Position numbers and translations under genes: made by a program
Assembly (NCBI GenBank): GCA_964591175.1
Contig: CAZQAF010000072.1
Span: forward strand, 1-18,182
Direction of reading: 5' to 3'
From: UBA11574 sp964591175
GTDB lineage: Bacteria; Desulfobacterota; Desulfobacteria; Desulfobacterales; UBA11574
DNA length: 18,182 nt
Shown here: positions 6,299 through 13,202 of the stretch, one piece after another
How positions within the stretch are numbered: the stretch's first letter is position 1
Layout of the letters: every line of letters begins with the position of its first letter
The notes under the pieces: model-generated
What the model was told of the DNA's origin: nothing
What the model saw: the letters and a program-made list of their open reading frames with translations, nothing else
Databases searched by the model: none

Positions 6299-7246
6299 AT
6301 ATCCGGTTTGCGTATCGACGAGATTGATCATCTCACCGCGCCCCGACAGATAGACATCCAAGTTGTGTGCGATGATCTGAATGGCCCGGGCCATGTATTG
6401 GGGTGACACGCCGCTGATGTGCGGTGTCAGAATGACATTGTCCAGGTCCCACAGAGGGCTTTCCGGGGGAAGCGGTTCGGTATAATAGACATCGCTGACC
6501 ATGGCCCTGATCTTTTTATTGCGCAATGCTTCAATCAAATCGTCCTCATTGACGGTCGGGCCGCGGCCGATATTGATGAAGCAGGCCGTGGGCTTCATCT
6601 GATCGAAAAACCGCCGGTCAATCCACTTTTCCGTTTCCGGTGTATAGGGCAGCAAATTGATGATGTAGTCACTTCGTCGAAAAACAGCGGCCATATCATC
6701 CGGAGCATGGACCTCTTCTACATGGTCGACCGGTCCTGGGGTTCGCTTGACCCCGATCACATGCATGCCCATGAAGGCAGCCTTTTTGGCGATTTCTGCA
6801 CCAATGGCGCCCAACCCGATAATCCCCACGGTGGCGCCATGAATCTCCTCTTGCGGCACCGACCGCTCCCATTTTTTCTGCAGCTGATTGCGAAGCATCA
6901 GATGAAAGCCGCGAGCCAGGTTGATCATCGCCCCGACGGCATATTCGGCCATATGGATCTTGTGGATGCCCCGTCCGTTGGTCAGTATAATGCCCCGGCG
7001 TCTGATTTCGTCCAGGTCCATAAAGTCGACCCCCGCGGTAATGGCCTGAATCCATCTCAATTGCGGCGCCGCGTCGATCATTTTACGGTCGCACTGTAAA
7101 AAGGGCAGTAAAATTTCGGTCTCATTTAGCAGCGCAAGCAGCTTTTCAGAATCCGTGCAGCGAACCCAGTCCAACTGCGGATAATTTTGCTGTAACTGGT
7201 GAAAATACGGGTCCGGCAGTTCGAAATTGATCAAAGCACGTGTCAT
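6296..7246 (-). CDS. D-2-hydroxyacid dehydrogenase, NAD(P)-dependent
   Basis: A 316-residue member of the D-isomer-specific 2-hydroxyacid dehydrogenases. The ATG at 7246 follows AAAGGA. The Rossmann motif GLGAIG is at 144-149. Catalytic R228 is in INIGRG, E257 in YYTEPLP and H276 in TPHISG, the complete Arg/Glu/His triad. After the second strand of the nucleotide fold the sequence reads GVKRTPG, with basic residues where NAD-specific enzymes carry Asp, so NADPH preference is plausible. It would interconvert a 2-oxoacid and a D-2-hydroxyacid. Its stop codon is formed by the end of repeat fragment R1d. It lies 90 bp after the MFS gene with a probable promoter of its own. Confidence 0.9.
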   Translation of the reverse strand: MTRALINFELPDPYFHQLQQNYPQLDWVRCTDSEKLLALLNETEILLPFLQCDRKMIDAAPQLRWIQAITAGVDFMDLDEIRRRGIILTNGRGIHKIHMAEYAVGAMINLARGFHLMLRNQLQKKWERSVPQEEIHGATVGIIGLGAIGAEIAKKAAFMGMHVIGVKRTPGPVDHVEEVHAPDDMAAVFRRSDYIINLLPYTPETEKWIDRRFFDQMKPTACFINIGRGPTVNEDDLIEALRNKKIRAMVSDVYYTEPLPPESPLWDLDNVILTPHISGVSPQYMARAIQIIAHNLDVYLSGRGEMINLVDTQTGY

Positions 7247-7295
7247 TGTCTCATCCTTTCAGAAAAGATTAAGGTTTGAATTCAATTTATAGCCT

Positions 7296-7324
7296 CTTAA
7301 ATCGCCTCGGCAACAGCCTGTCAA
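7296..7324 (-). promoter_or_regulatory. Sigma-70-type promoter of the hydroxyacid dehydrogenase
   Basis: On the minus strand TTGACA (plus positions 7319-7324) is followed after 17 bases by TTTAAG (7296-7301). The -35 box is consensus and the -10 box matches at four of six positions, in the only gap before the ATG at 7246. Confidence 0.45.
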
Positions 7325-7336
7325 GATTAACACCAT

Positions 7337-8665
7337 TCATTCCTGTGTCGGCACGGAATCTCCGGACTGAGCGGGAACAGCCATAAAGTATGCCAGAATA
7401 AGGGAGATCGCCACACCGGCAACGCCCGTTATTGAAAGGGCGAGGTATCCCAGATAAAGTACCAGTGGTCCGCCGAGGAATGTACCCAGAACCGTCCCGA
7501 CGGCCGCCGAAGCATTGAACAGACCCATGGCCTCTCCCTCGCTGACAGGCGTTATATCCGCGGTTATGGTGGTTCCGGTAACACTCAGGATGGGCCATGA
7601 TAGGATAATAAGGGCAAAAGCAACCGAAGCAACGATTGCACGGTCCGGAAAGTGTATGAAAATCAGTGCCAGAAGCATGCAAAAGCCAACCAGACGCAGC
7701 AACAGACCCCATCGATAGACCTTTACAACGCCGAAGCGGGCCGAAAGACTCGTGCTGGCGGTATACAAAATTATTCCCGCGCCTCCTGCAACTGCATAAA
7801 CAAGAGAGGTGACCCCTGGTGCCACATCATAGGCGGATTTCATGGCAAGCGGAAAATACGCAAAAAATGCCGCCACGCCGAATGCCATGATGAACCATGA
7901 CAGGATAAAATAACCGAATGCGGTGGGGATAAGTTTCCCGATGTTGCGGATGGCCGCAAGATTCAAGCGATGTGAATGCCGGAAAATGCCCCCACCCAAA
8001 AATTCGATTCGCCTGAACTTTGCCAATTTATGAAAATCCAGATGACGCAGCTGATGTTTTTTAATCCCGCCGGGTTTTTGGGTGGGCAGTCCGAAATGAC
8101 CGAGAATAATTGCCGGAACCAGCAGTGCAGCGCCTGTCCATAATCCGCCAGAGAATGCCTCCCGGCCGGAGAACACCGCCGCCAGGAGAAGGCCGATTGT
8201 CTGGCCGAATCCATTAAAACTCTGCAGCCAGCCGATCCGTGATGCCCATTCATTCTGCGGATTAAATTCTACTACAAACAGACTGGCCACTGTTGCGATA
8301 GCCGCCGTTCCAGCGCCGATCACAAAAGCCATGCCGAGCCATTCAGGAAGGAATTTACCGAATGGTATCGCGACTAAACCCATCAAAAGAATCATAAAAC
8401 CACCAAAAAAAATAGACCGGTGGATATGTTTTTTATCGGCCAGGCTGCCCCAAAATGGAGAAGTTAGAATGCCAAGATTGTAAACGCCCATTACCCAGCC
8501 TACGTCGGATAGGCGATGAGACAGCGTGCGAATCATAAGTGGGAGCAATACCGGAACGAGCGCAGCCGTGACGGCTCCCAGGATTGCATAGCTTCCATAC
8601 CATACGGCAACAGATCTGCGTATGATCGTGATTCGTTTATTAATTGCAGCGCGTCCTCCTGTCAT
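7337..8665 (-). CDS. Major facilitator superfamily transporter
   Basis: A 442-residue integral membrane protein with about twelve hydrophobic segments in two halves of six, joined by a basic cytoplasmic loop (about residues 200-235). The first inter-helix loop contains GVYNLGILTSPFWGSLADKK, the G-x3-D-(R/K)-x-G-type MFS motif A in the form S-LADKK. The substrate is unknown. The start at 8665 lacks a clear ribosome binding site; a GGAGG lies just inside the frame (about 8655) without a nearby downstream start, so the true start could differ by a few codons. It is followed by the hydroxyacid dehydrogenase, so transport of an organic acid is conceivable, but that is inference from position only. 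Repeat R2a begins about 38 bases upstream. Confidence 0.85.
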   Translation of the reverse strand: MTGGRAAINKRITIIRRSVAVWYGSYAILGAVTAALVPVLLPLMIRTLSHRLSDVGWVMGVYNLGILTSPFWGSLADKKHIHRSIFFGGFMILLMGLVAIPFGKFLPEWLGMAFVIGAGTAAIATVASLFVVEFNPQNEWASRIGWLQSFNGFGQTIGLLLAAVFSGREAFSGGLWTGAALLVPAIILGHFGLPTQKPGGIKKHQLRHLDFHKLAKFRRIEFLGGGIFRHSHRLNLAAIRNIGKLIPTAFGYFILSWFIMAFGVAAFFAYFPLAMKSAYDVAPGVTSLVYAVAGGAGIILYTASTSLSARFGVVKVYRWGLLLRLVGFCMLLALIFIHFPDRAIVASVAFALIILSWPILSVTGTTITADITPVSEGEAMGLFNASAAVGTVLGTFLGGPLVLYLGYLALSITGVAGVAISLILAYFMAVPAQSGDSVPTQE

Positions 8666-8703
8666 AACTAACCGTATATTTAATTTGGCAGTTTATTTCA
8701 TTT

Positions 8704-8862
8704 GGTCTATATTCAGAACAAAATACGGAATTTATTGGATAACACTACTGATGGCCGATCTTAGGTAGGTCAGGAGTAGGTGCGAATGAACATAAAAGAT
8801 GAACTCAATAATAATAAAAACCTGTATCAATAAACGTATATATAAAATGATCAAAGTCAATA
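8704..8862 (+). repeat. R2a: copy of repeat family R2
   Basis: It shares TATTCAGAACAAAATAC, AACACTACTGATGGCCGAT, GGTCAGGAG.AGGTGCGAATGAACAT and TATATATAAAAT plus AAAGTCAA with R2b at 11346, in the same order and spacing. The reading frame suggested by R2b is broken here by a one-base deletion and a stop, which argues against a conserved peptide. Weaker similarity may extend to about 8905. Confidence 0.75.
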
Positions 8863-8940
8863 GGAATACAACAAGATGCGTTAGGGTTAAATGAGGCGCA
8901 GATTTATATGCTATGTGATTTTTGGCACATCCTGATAATC

Positions 8941-9711
8941 TCAGGATTTACGCTTTGAAAGCATCAGGGCCTTGGACGGATTGGCCTCGATCGGCGGCGC
9001 GATGTTCTTCGAATCGTCAAAATTGATAACACGGCCTTCGGTGTTGATCAGCCGGTTGTCGTCGGTTATGATCAGCCCCAACCGGTTCGCGATATCCTGT
9101 TTATACTGATACTGCATACTCAGCTTCTGCAGTCGGTATTTCATGAACAGCCAGACCAGTCCGAAAAATGTGCCGATCCCTAAAAGGATCAGCAGGCCCA
9201 TTTTGGTATGGCTGATCACGGTGCTGCCGGCTCGCCCCAGAAATTCAAAAAAAACATTTACTTTGGGGAAAATGATCGCACCTACCATCAGAAAGAGCAG
9301 GCCGGCAAGAAACGGGATCTGCCGCATAATGTTTAGGGAGCTTTTGAATTTGCCCATGTATTTGGCATGGGCGTTTGTTTCGCCTTCATTTTCGGAAATT
9401 TCCGAATCGGCTTTGCCGCCCCGGAGGCTGTCACCGAAGATATATATATTAAAGGCTGTCACAAATACGCCCAGTAAAAACGTGACACCTATGGGGATCA
9501 CGAAGGCGGCGACATAATAGGTCTCCCACGGAAAAGGAATGTTGATGGGTTCCAGCTGGCACAGAAAACAGAATAAAAAGATCAAGACTTCCAGGATAAA
9601 AATGAAAAAAATATAAGCCTTAAAGAAACGTTTAAGTTCTGCTTTGTTAAACAGTGTCGCCAGACCGCGAATTTTGGAATCTTTGGTTTCGGATGTGTTT
9701 TCTTCGGTCAT
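8941..9711 (-). CDS. Four-helix membrane protein of unknown function
   Basis: I do not recognise this 256-residue protein. It has a charged N-terminus (residues 1-28), four hydrophobic spans at roughly 31-51, 65-92, 132-155 and 171-190, an acidic, polar loop between the second and third spans (about 98-125), and a 65-residue soluble C-terminal tail. The tail contains a GLIITDDNRLINTEGRVINF stretch that looks like a small beta structure, similar in feel to short regulatory tails, but no named domain. The ATG at 9711 has only a weak upstream AAGG and lies inside the end of the preceding small gene, so translation is probably coupled. Inner-membrane location is inferred from the hydrophobic spans. 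Confidence 0.75.
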   Translation of the reverse strand: MTEENTSETKDSKIRGLATLFNKAELKRFFKAYIFFIFILEVLIFLFCFLCQLEPINIPFPWETYYVAAFVIPIGVTFLLGVFVTAFNIYIFGDSLRGGKADSEISENEGETNAHAKYMGKFKSSLNIMRQIPFLAGLLFLMVGAIIFPKVNVFFEFLGRAGSTVISHTKMGLLILLGIGTFFGLVWLFMKYRLQKLSMQYQYKQDIANRLGLIITDDNRLINTEGRVINFDDSKNIAPPIEANPSKALMLSKRKS

Positions 9712-9925
9712 TTTCTTTTTGCCTTTTTATTCTATTGCGAAATAATTCGTTCCTTTTGGCCGCCAGCTCTCTGTCGTTAATGCCATATACTTTTTCAAGT
9801 ACGGATATAGAAGATTTATCATCTAAATTAGCCAACATCTCTAAAATTTTATCTCTGTCCGTTTCTTTCCGAATAGAATCGACGCTTTTTTCCCTTCGTC
9901 TTCGCCGGGGTAGAAAGTTAAACAT
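9647..9925 (-). CDS. Small basic protein of unknown function
   Basis: A 92-residue highly charged protein. The ATG at 9925 is preceded by GAGGAAA. The N-terminus has an RRRRR run (residues 7-11), and the C-terminal third is rich in Arg, Lys and Asn. The middle (about 21-52) reads as two helices, DKILEMLANL and SISVLEKVYGINDREL. It is soluble and strongly cationic, which fits binding to nucleic acid, lipid head groups or the acidic loop of its neighbour; none is shown. It overlaps the membrane protein gene by 65 bases in another frame. It is unrecognised, but the ribosome binding site and the coupled neighbour make it likely to be real. Confidence 0.6.
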   Translation of the reverse strand: MFNFLPRRRRREKSVDSIRKETDRDKILEMLANLDDKSSISVLEKVYGINDRELAAKRNELFRNRIKRQKENDRRKHIRNQRFQNSRSGDTV

Positions 9926-10019
9926 AATAATTTCCTCACAATGTTTTGAATGTCCAAATGGAAATATGTATCGAGATTTCCATTCCCGACATCAAGCAAA
10001 GAAAGCGCTTGAATATTCA

Positions 10020-10400
10020 TTATATTCCGTCGAACTTTTCCAGTTTCTCCTGGCATTTTCGGCACCGAACGGCAGCCGGCATCACCTCTAGTCGAGCCCC
10101 TCCAATCCATCCACCACAATCTATGCAGTGCCCGTAGGCTCCTGACTCAACCCGCGTTAGCGCTTGCTCAATTTTTTCCAGTTCCCGGTACTTGTGCTCT
10201 ATAAACGAGAAAACCGTTTCTTCTTTTAGCTCAGCCAGTGCATAGTCTGCCTGATCATAAACCATTTGAACAAAATCATGGTATTCTTCACTGGCGTGGT
10301 GTTTCACATCATCCATGATTTCATTCCAAGCTTCTTCTTTTTGTCTGAGCAATTTGTCCTTAAAATTTTCAAGCTCCATATCTGTGAGAGCTTTTGGCAT
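10020..10400 (-). CDS. DksA/TraR-family C4 zinc-finger protein
   Basis: A 126-residue protein with the DksA layout. A long helical hairpin (about 8-85) carries DQADYA at 49-54, matching the DxxDxA tip motif that DksA inserts into the RNA polymerase secondary channel. It is followed by a zinc finger with C92, C95, C113 and C116 (CIDC ... CRKC). GGAGGTG precedes the ATG at 10400. It is slightly shorter than E. coli DksA (151). Such proteins modulate transcription initiation with or without ppGpp. It lies 94 bp upstream of the small basic gene and may be transcribed with it. Whether it is the main DksA or an accessory copy cannot be told. Confidence 0.88.
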   Translation of the reverse strand: MPKALTDMELENFKDKLLRQKEEAWNEIMDDVKHHASEEYHDFVQMVYDQADYALAELKEETVFSFIEHKYRELEKIEQALTRVESGAYGHCIDCGGWIGGARLEVMPAAVRCRKCQEKLEKFDGI

Positions 10401-10495
10401 TTTTCACCTCCGGTGGGATGTATCGTTCATTGTCTGATTTTTTTTTCGAATTTCTAACCCCAAGGCTGTTAGAGCATGGATTGGTCTTTAAAAAT

Positions 10496-10542
10496 AATTC
10501 CGGAAAATATCATATTCCCTTTATCTGGGAAGCCCCGGAATT
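10496..10542. other. Nested hairpin, possible structured leader or terminator
   Basis: The outer arms AATTCCGG (10496-10503) and CCGGAATT (10535-10542) are perfect, and an inner stem TTCCC/GGGAA (10515-10519 and 10527-10531) encloses a 7-base loop. It lies about 95 bases upstream of the DksA-family start. No T-tract follows on either strand, so an RNA leader structure or a protein-binding site is as likely as a terminator. Confidence 0.45.
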
Positions 10543-10694
10543 GTTATATTTAACTTAATCATAGACATAACAGTAACCGATTGAAAGGAGAGTTTATCCG
10601 ATTTTTCTGTAGGACAATGCAGCTATATTTTGTCGGTATTTGTCCTGCAAATTTCCTCAATTAAAAAGGTCCGATTCGATCAATATTCTTCATT

Positions 10695-10740
10695 AAATAA
10701 GTAGACGATCCATTCTTAAGAGATAGTTACTTACTTATTT
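10695..10740 (-). terminator. Weak inverted repeat downstream of the cupin gene
   Basis: The 8-bp arms AAATAAGT (10695-10702) and ACTTATTT (10733-10740) lie about 55 bases after the cupin stop. The stem is AT-rich with a 30-base loop and no strong T-run, so support as a terminator is mainly positional. Confidence 0.25.
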
Positions 10741-10794
10741 GTGGATGTCCCGGAAGTTCCACACATTTCAAGGGGAAGCCAAACCTGCGGCCTG

Positions 10795-11271
10795 CTAATT
10801 GGCAGGCGAGGGCGTGGCCAACGTCATTCCATGGCGCCGAAAGACTTTCATCATCATCTCAGGGTCTGGCGGGCCGCCCTTGGCAGCACCGATGACTTCG
10901 GCAGCTTCACGGAAGTACGCGGGACCCATTATCGCAGGGGATATGATGACGAGCTGTTTTACATCTTCGCTGCCGAGGTTATCGAAGCGGTGAACCGCAC
11001 CTCGGGGGATACACAGCGCCTGCCCCGGACCAACCTCGATGGGCATGCCGTCAACCGTCCAGGTAAGGACACCCTCGATGCCATAAAGGATTTCCTCGTA
11101 GGCGTCATTCTTGTGGGCCGGCGCCGCCAGCTTCTGCCCGACGGGGACGCAAAATTCGAACACTGAATCATTGCCGTTGGAATCATCACCCGTGAGCAGG
11201 AACCGGATCTCTAACGGACCAATTTTGATGGTTTCTTCCGACGGATTGACTTTGATCATACGCTGTTTCAT
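10795..11271 (-). CDS. Cupin-domain protein
   Basis: A 158-residue single cupin barrel. The ATG at 11271 follows AAAGGAGGG. Motif 1 reads PVGQKLAAPAHKNDAYEEILYGIEG: H53 and the acidic residue at 59/60 occupy metal-ligand positions, but N55 stands where the second His of the usual HxH is found. Motif 2 is PRGAVHRFDNLG with H94. A metal site with at most two His and one Glu is thus possible but unusual. Cupins of this quercetinase-like group (YGIEGVLTWTVDG is typical) act as dioxygenases, isomerases or small-molecule sensors; the role here is open. It is monocistronic, with repeat R2b about 75 bases upstream. Confidence 0.8.
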   Translation of the reverse strand: MKQRMIKVNPSEETIKIGPLEIRFLLTGDDSNGNDSVFEFCVPVGQKLAAPAHKNDAYEEILYGIEGVLTWTVDGMPIEVGPGQALCIPRGAVHRFDNLGSEDVKQLVIISPAIMGPAYFREAAEVIGAAKGGPPDPEMMMKVFRRHGMTLATPSPAN

Positions 11272-11345
11272 AATTGTGCCCTCCTTTGAATAGCGTTATC
11301 CAATATTTCCTAGGAATTTATAATATTTTCAAGTCTCTTGGAATA

Positions 11346-11505
11346 GGTTTATATTCAGAACAAAATACAGGGTGAGCGGAGAACACTACTGATGGCCGAT
11401 GTTACGATAGGTCAGGAGCAGGTGCGAATGAACATCAGAAATGAACTGAACAAAAAATTAGAACCTATACGGATGAACTTATATATAAAATCATTAAAGT
11501 CAATG
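11346..11505 (+). repeat. R2b: copy of repeat family R2
   Basis: This copy aligns from GGTTTATATTCAGAACAAAA through AAAGTCAA with R2a, with scattered substitutions. It alone keeps a continuous plus-strand frame from ATGGCCGAT (11393) to TAA near 11516, about 41 codons rich in Asn, Lys and Met. There is no convincing ribosome binding site, and the other copies break the frame, so I do not call a gene. Confidence 0.75.
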
Positions 11506-11799
11506 CAGATGGATTAAAATATGGCAAGGTTTAATCAGGGGGAAAGATCTGCTGATTTCTATTTCGATCGTTCCTTCTCAATCTCTAAAACATGTTTTTA
11601 CCTTTTTTCATTTTTGATATATCTTAAACGAATAACCCGGTCGATCAATTTCTAAAAAGTCGTTAATATAAAGATTGTTGCGTTGTTAAGCAGAATGTGG
11701 CAGAATGTGGCACAATGTGGCAGCTATGCGGGTCTCCTATCCTAATAGATACTTGGAATGATCATTCGAAATGAGATAAATACGCATCATAAAGAATCT
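11506..11799. other. Intergenic, AT-rich, no gene recognised
   Basis: It contains the decimer repeat at 11691-11720 and the 12-bp palindrome GAATGATCATTC at 11756-11767. Any native promoter of the downstream operon should lie here or within R1b, but I find no box pair that stands out. Confidence 0.4.
11691..11723 (+). repeat. Tandem decimer, 3.3 copies of CAGAATGTGG
   Basis: The unit CAGAATGTGG occurs twice exactly, then once as CACAATGTGG, followed by CAG. The 10-bp period equals about one helical turn, so the copies face the same side of the DNA. This would suit cooperative protein binding or may simply be slippage. It is about 350 bases upstream of the DUF202/receiver gene. Confidence 0.8.
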
Positions 11800-12059
11800 G
11801 GAAGCTATCTCAAAATTAGGATTTTCGGTCGAGATCACTTGTCCGGCGTAGCCTTCAGGCGAAGACGGAAGGCATGCGAAAAAATCTACCCACCCCGTCC
11901 GTTGACGTGATCCTCCAAAGGCGGATAAATCTTCGACACGCATACTCAAGTATGTCGAGGACTTGATACGAGGGCTCAACGCCGATACTTGTCCGCCTCA
12001 CCGCCAGCGGCATCTTCGACCGGCGGATCGGGCGAAAAGACATTTTTGAGATGGCTTCT
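11800..12059 (+). repeat. R1b: long copy of R1 at the left border of the two-gene cassette
   Basis: The ends are GGAAGCTATCTCAAAA and TTTTGAGATGGCTTCT. The interior carries the shared CTTCGACACGCATACTCAAG, CTCAACGCCGATACTTG and CGCCAGCGGCATCTTCGACC blocks, and an internal inverted repeat CAAGTAT/ATACTTG. The left third (about 11845-11930) differs from R1c. Orientation is the same as R1a and opposite to R1c. Its last bases lie three bases before the AAAGGA ribosome binding site of the next gene. Confidence 0.8.
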
Positions 12060-12074
12060 ATAAAGGATGCACCG

Positions 12075-13157
12075 ATGAAAGAGGACAAAGACAACAGAGA
12101 AAACCAGGAACCTCAAGTGACGGGATTGTCACAAAAAAGAGATGCGGTCTACAAGCCTTTGGACATGGCCATGGCGAAAAAAGGGTTCGATATCGGTAAA
12201 CGCTCGACCTTGGCTGAAAAGAGCGCCCCTTCGCGTCAAAACTATCTTGAGGAACTGAAACGCGACCTGGACGAAATCACCGAGGAAATCATCAAAACCG
12301 AATCCTTGAAGGATATTCTTCCGATGCTTACCACTAAATTTGCCATCGAAAGGAATATCCTGGCCCATGAACGCAATCTGATGTCTGAAGAACAGTCGTT
12401 GCTGTCAGAAAAACGAACCCAATTGTCCCTGGAAAGCACGGAATTGTCGGAAAACCGGAGCGGACTTGCCCGGATTCGCACCATGGTGGCGCAACGCAGT
12501 GCATTCCTTTCCGAAAAGAGAAGCCTCATGGCTCAGCAGCGCACCTTTCTGGCCAAGGCCCGTACCGAGCTGGCTTTCATACGCACCGGCGTCGCGCTGG
12601 TCGCCTTGGCAAGCGGCCTCATGCGGTATTTCGGATTTGATTGGTGGACGGTTGTTGACGTTTCGATTGCGGGGATTGGATCGGCAATGATCATCAGCGG
12701 TATTTACTATTACCTTCCCACGCGAAAAAAGGAAGGTAGCCTCATAGGCGTTATGCGGCAAAAGGAAGAGGAGTTGATGCATCGCAAACCGCGAATCATG
12801 GTGTTAGATGATGATGTCTCGGTTTGTAACAGCCTCAAAATTTATCTTGGCAAGGCAAAATGGGAGGTCGAGGCCTTCACGAGCCCGTATGTTGCCCGCC
12901 ATCGTCTGGAAGCTGCTCAATTCGATGTCGTGATCACTGATTTTCTGATGGAAGAAATGACCGGCGTTGAGTTTTTGCGTCACATCCGGCGGCTGTCGCC
13001 CGGAACTCATGTGATTCTGATAAGCCGCATGGAAATGATGGATGAATTTGTTAAGAGCGTTAAGGGTGAAATTTTTGACCACCATCCCAAGCCGGTCAAT
13101 GTGAAGAAATTGAAGGAAAGCGTCAATCGCGCACTTGAAGAAAGAATGTTGATTTAA
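12075..13157 (+). CDS. Membrane-anchored coiled-coil, DUF202 and receiver-domain fusion protein
   Basis: The ATG at 12075 has AAAGGA seven bases upstream and gives 360 residues. An in-frame ATG at 12051 lies inside the repeat end without a ribosome binding site. The order is: a charged N-terminus; a coiled coil (about 55-85); about eleven heptads with Arg at a fixed position, such as ERNLMSE and KRSLMAQ (about 92-171); two membrane spans (about 173-190 and 195-214) forming a DUF202 (YidH-like) unit; and a C-terminal receiver domain (about 240-358). In the receiver, the DDD acidic pocket (245-247), phospho-acceptor D289 in VVITDFLMEEMTG, S317 and K339 are all present, so it should be phosphorylatable. 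No histidine kinase gene is adjacent. A 45-bp gap separates it from the next gene, so they form an operon. Confidence 0.85.
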   Translation: MKEDKDNRENQEPQVTGLSQKRDAVYKPLDMAMAKKGFDIGKRSTLAEKSAPSRQNYLEELKRDLDEITEEIIKTESLKDILPMLTTKFAIERNILAHERNLMSEEQSLLSEKRTQLSLESTELSENRSGLARIRTMVAQRSAFLSEKRSLMAQQRTFLAKARTELAFIRTGVALVALASGLMRYFGFDWWTVVDVSIAGIGSAMIISGIYYYLPTRKKEGSLIGVMRQKEEELMHRKPRIMVLDDDVSVCNSLKIYLGKAKWEVEAFTSPYVARHRLEAAQFDVVITDFLMEEMTGVEFLRHIRRLSPGTHVILISRMEMMDEFVKSVKGEIFDHHPKPVNVKKLKESVNRALEERMLI

Positions 13158-13202
13158 TCATTCATTCGCATTTTTTTAAAGGCCCAAGGTTAGGAGATCA
13201 AC

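Larger units (their letters stand above)
10401..10794. other. Long intergenic region with inverted repeats
   Basis: No open frame with a start and ribosome binding site is present; an AAAGGAGAG at about 10585 leads to no usable start. The region holds a nested hairpin (10496-10542), a shorter pair AGGACA/TGTCCT (10611-10616 and 10641-10646) and the AAATAAGT/ACTTATTT pair near 10695-10740. Confidence 0.5.

Noticed and set aside
7287..7712. 141-codon minus-strand frame overlapping the MFS gene
   Set aside because: It is an out-of-frame shadow within the transporter coding sequence, with no domain or start signal.
11393..11516. A 41-codon frame in R2b starting ATGGCCGAT
   Set aside because: There is no good ribosome binding site; R2a has a frame break and stop, and R2c closes after 18 codons.
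11700..11725. Sigma-54 promoter suggested by TGGCAC in the decimer array
   Set aside because: The GG to GC spacing is one base short of the -24/-12 requirement, and TGGCA is simply part of the repeat unit.
12051..12074. Upstream ATG at 12051 as the start of the DUF202/receiver gene
   Set aside because: It lies inside the R1b end and lacks a ribosome binding site; ATG 12075 has AAAGGA seven bases upstream.
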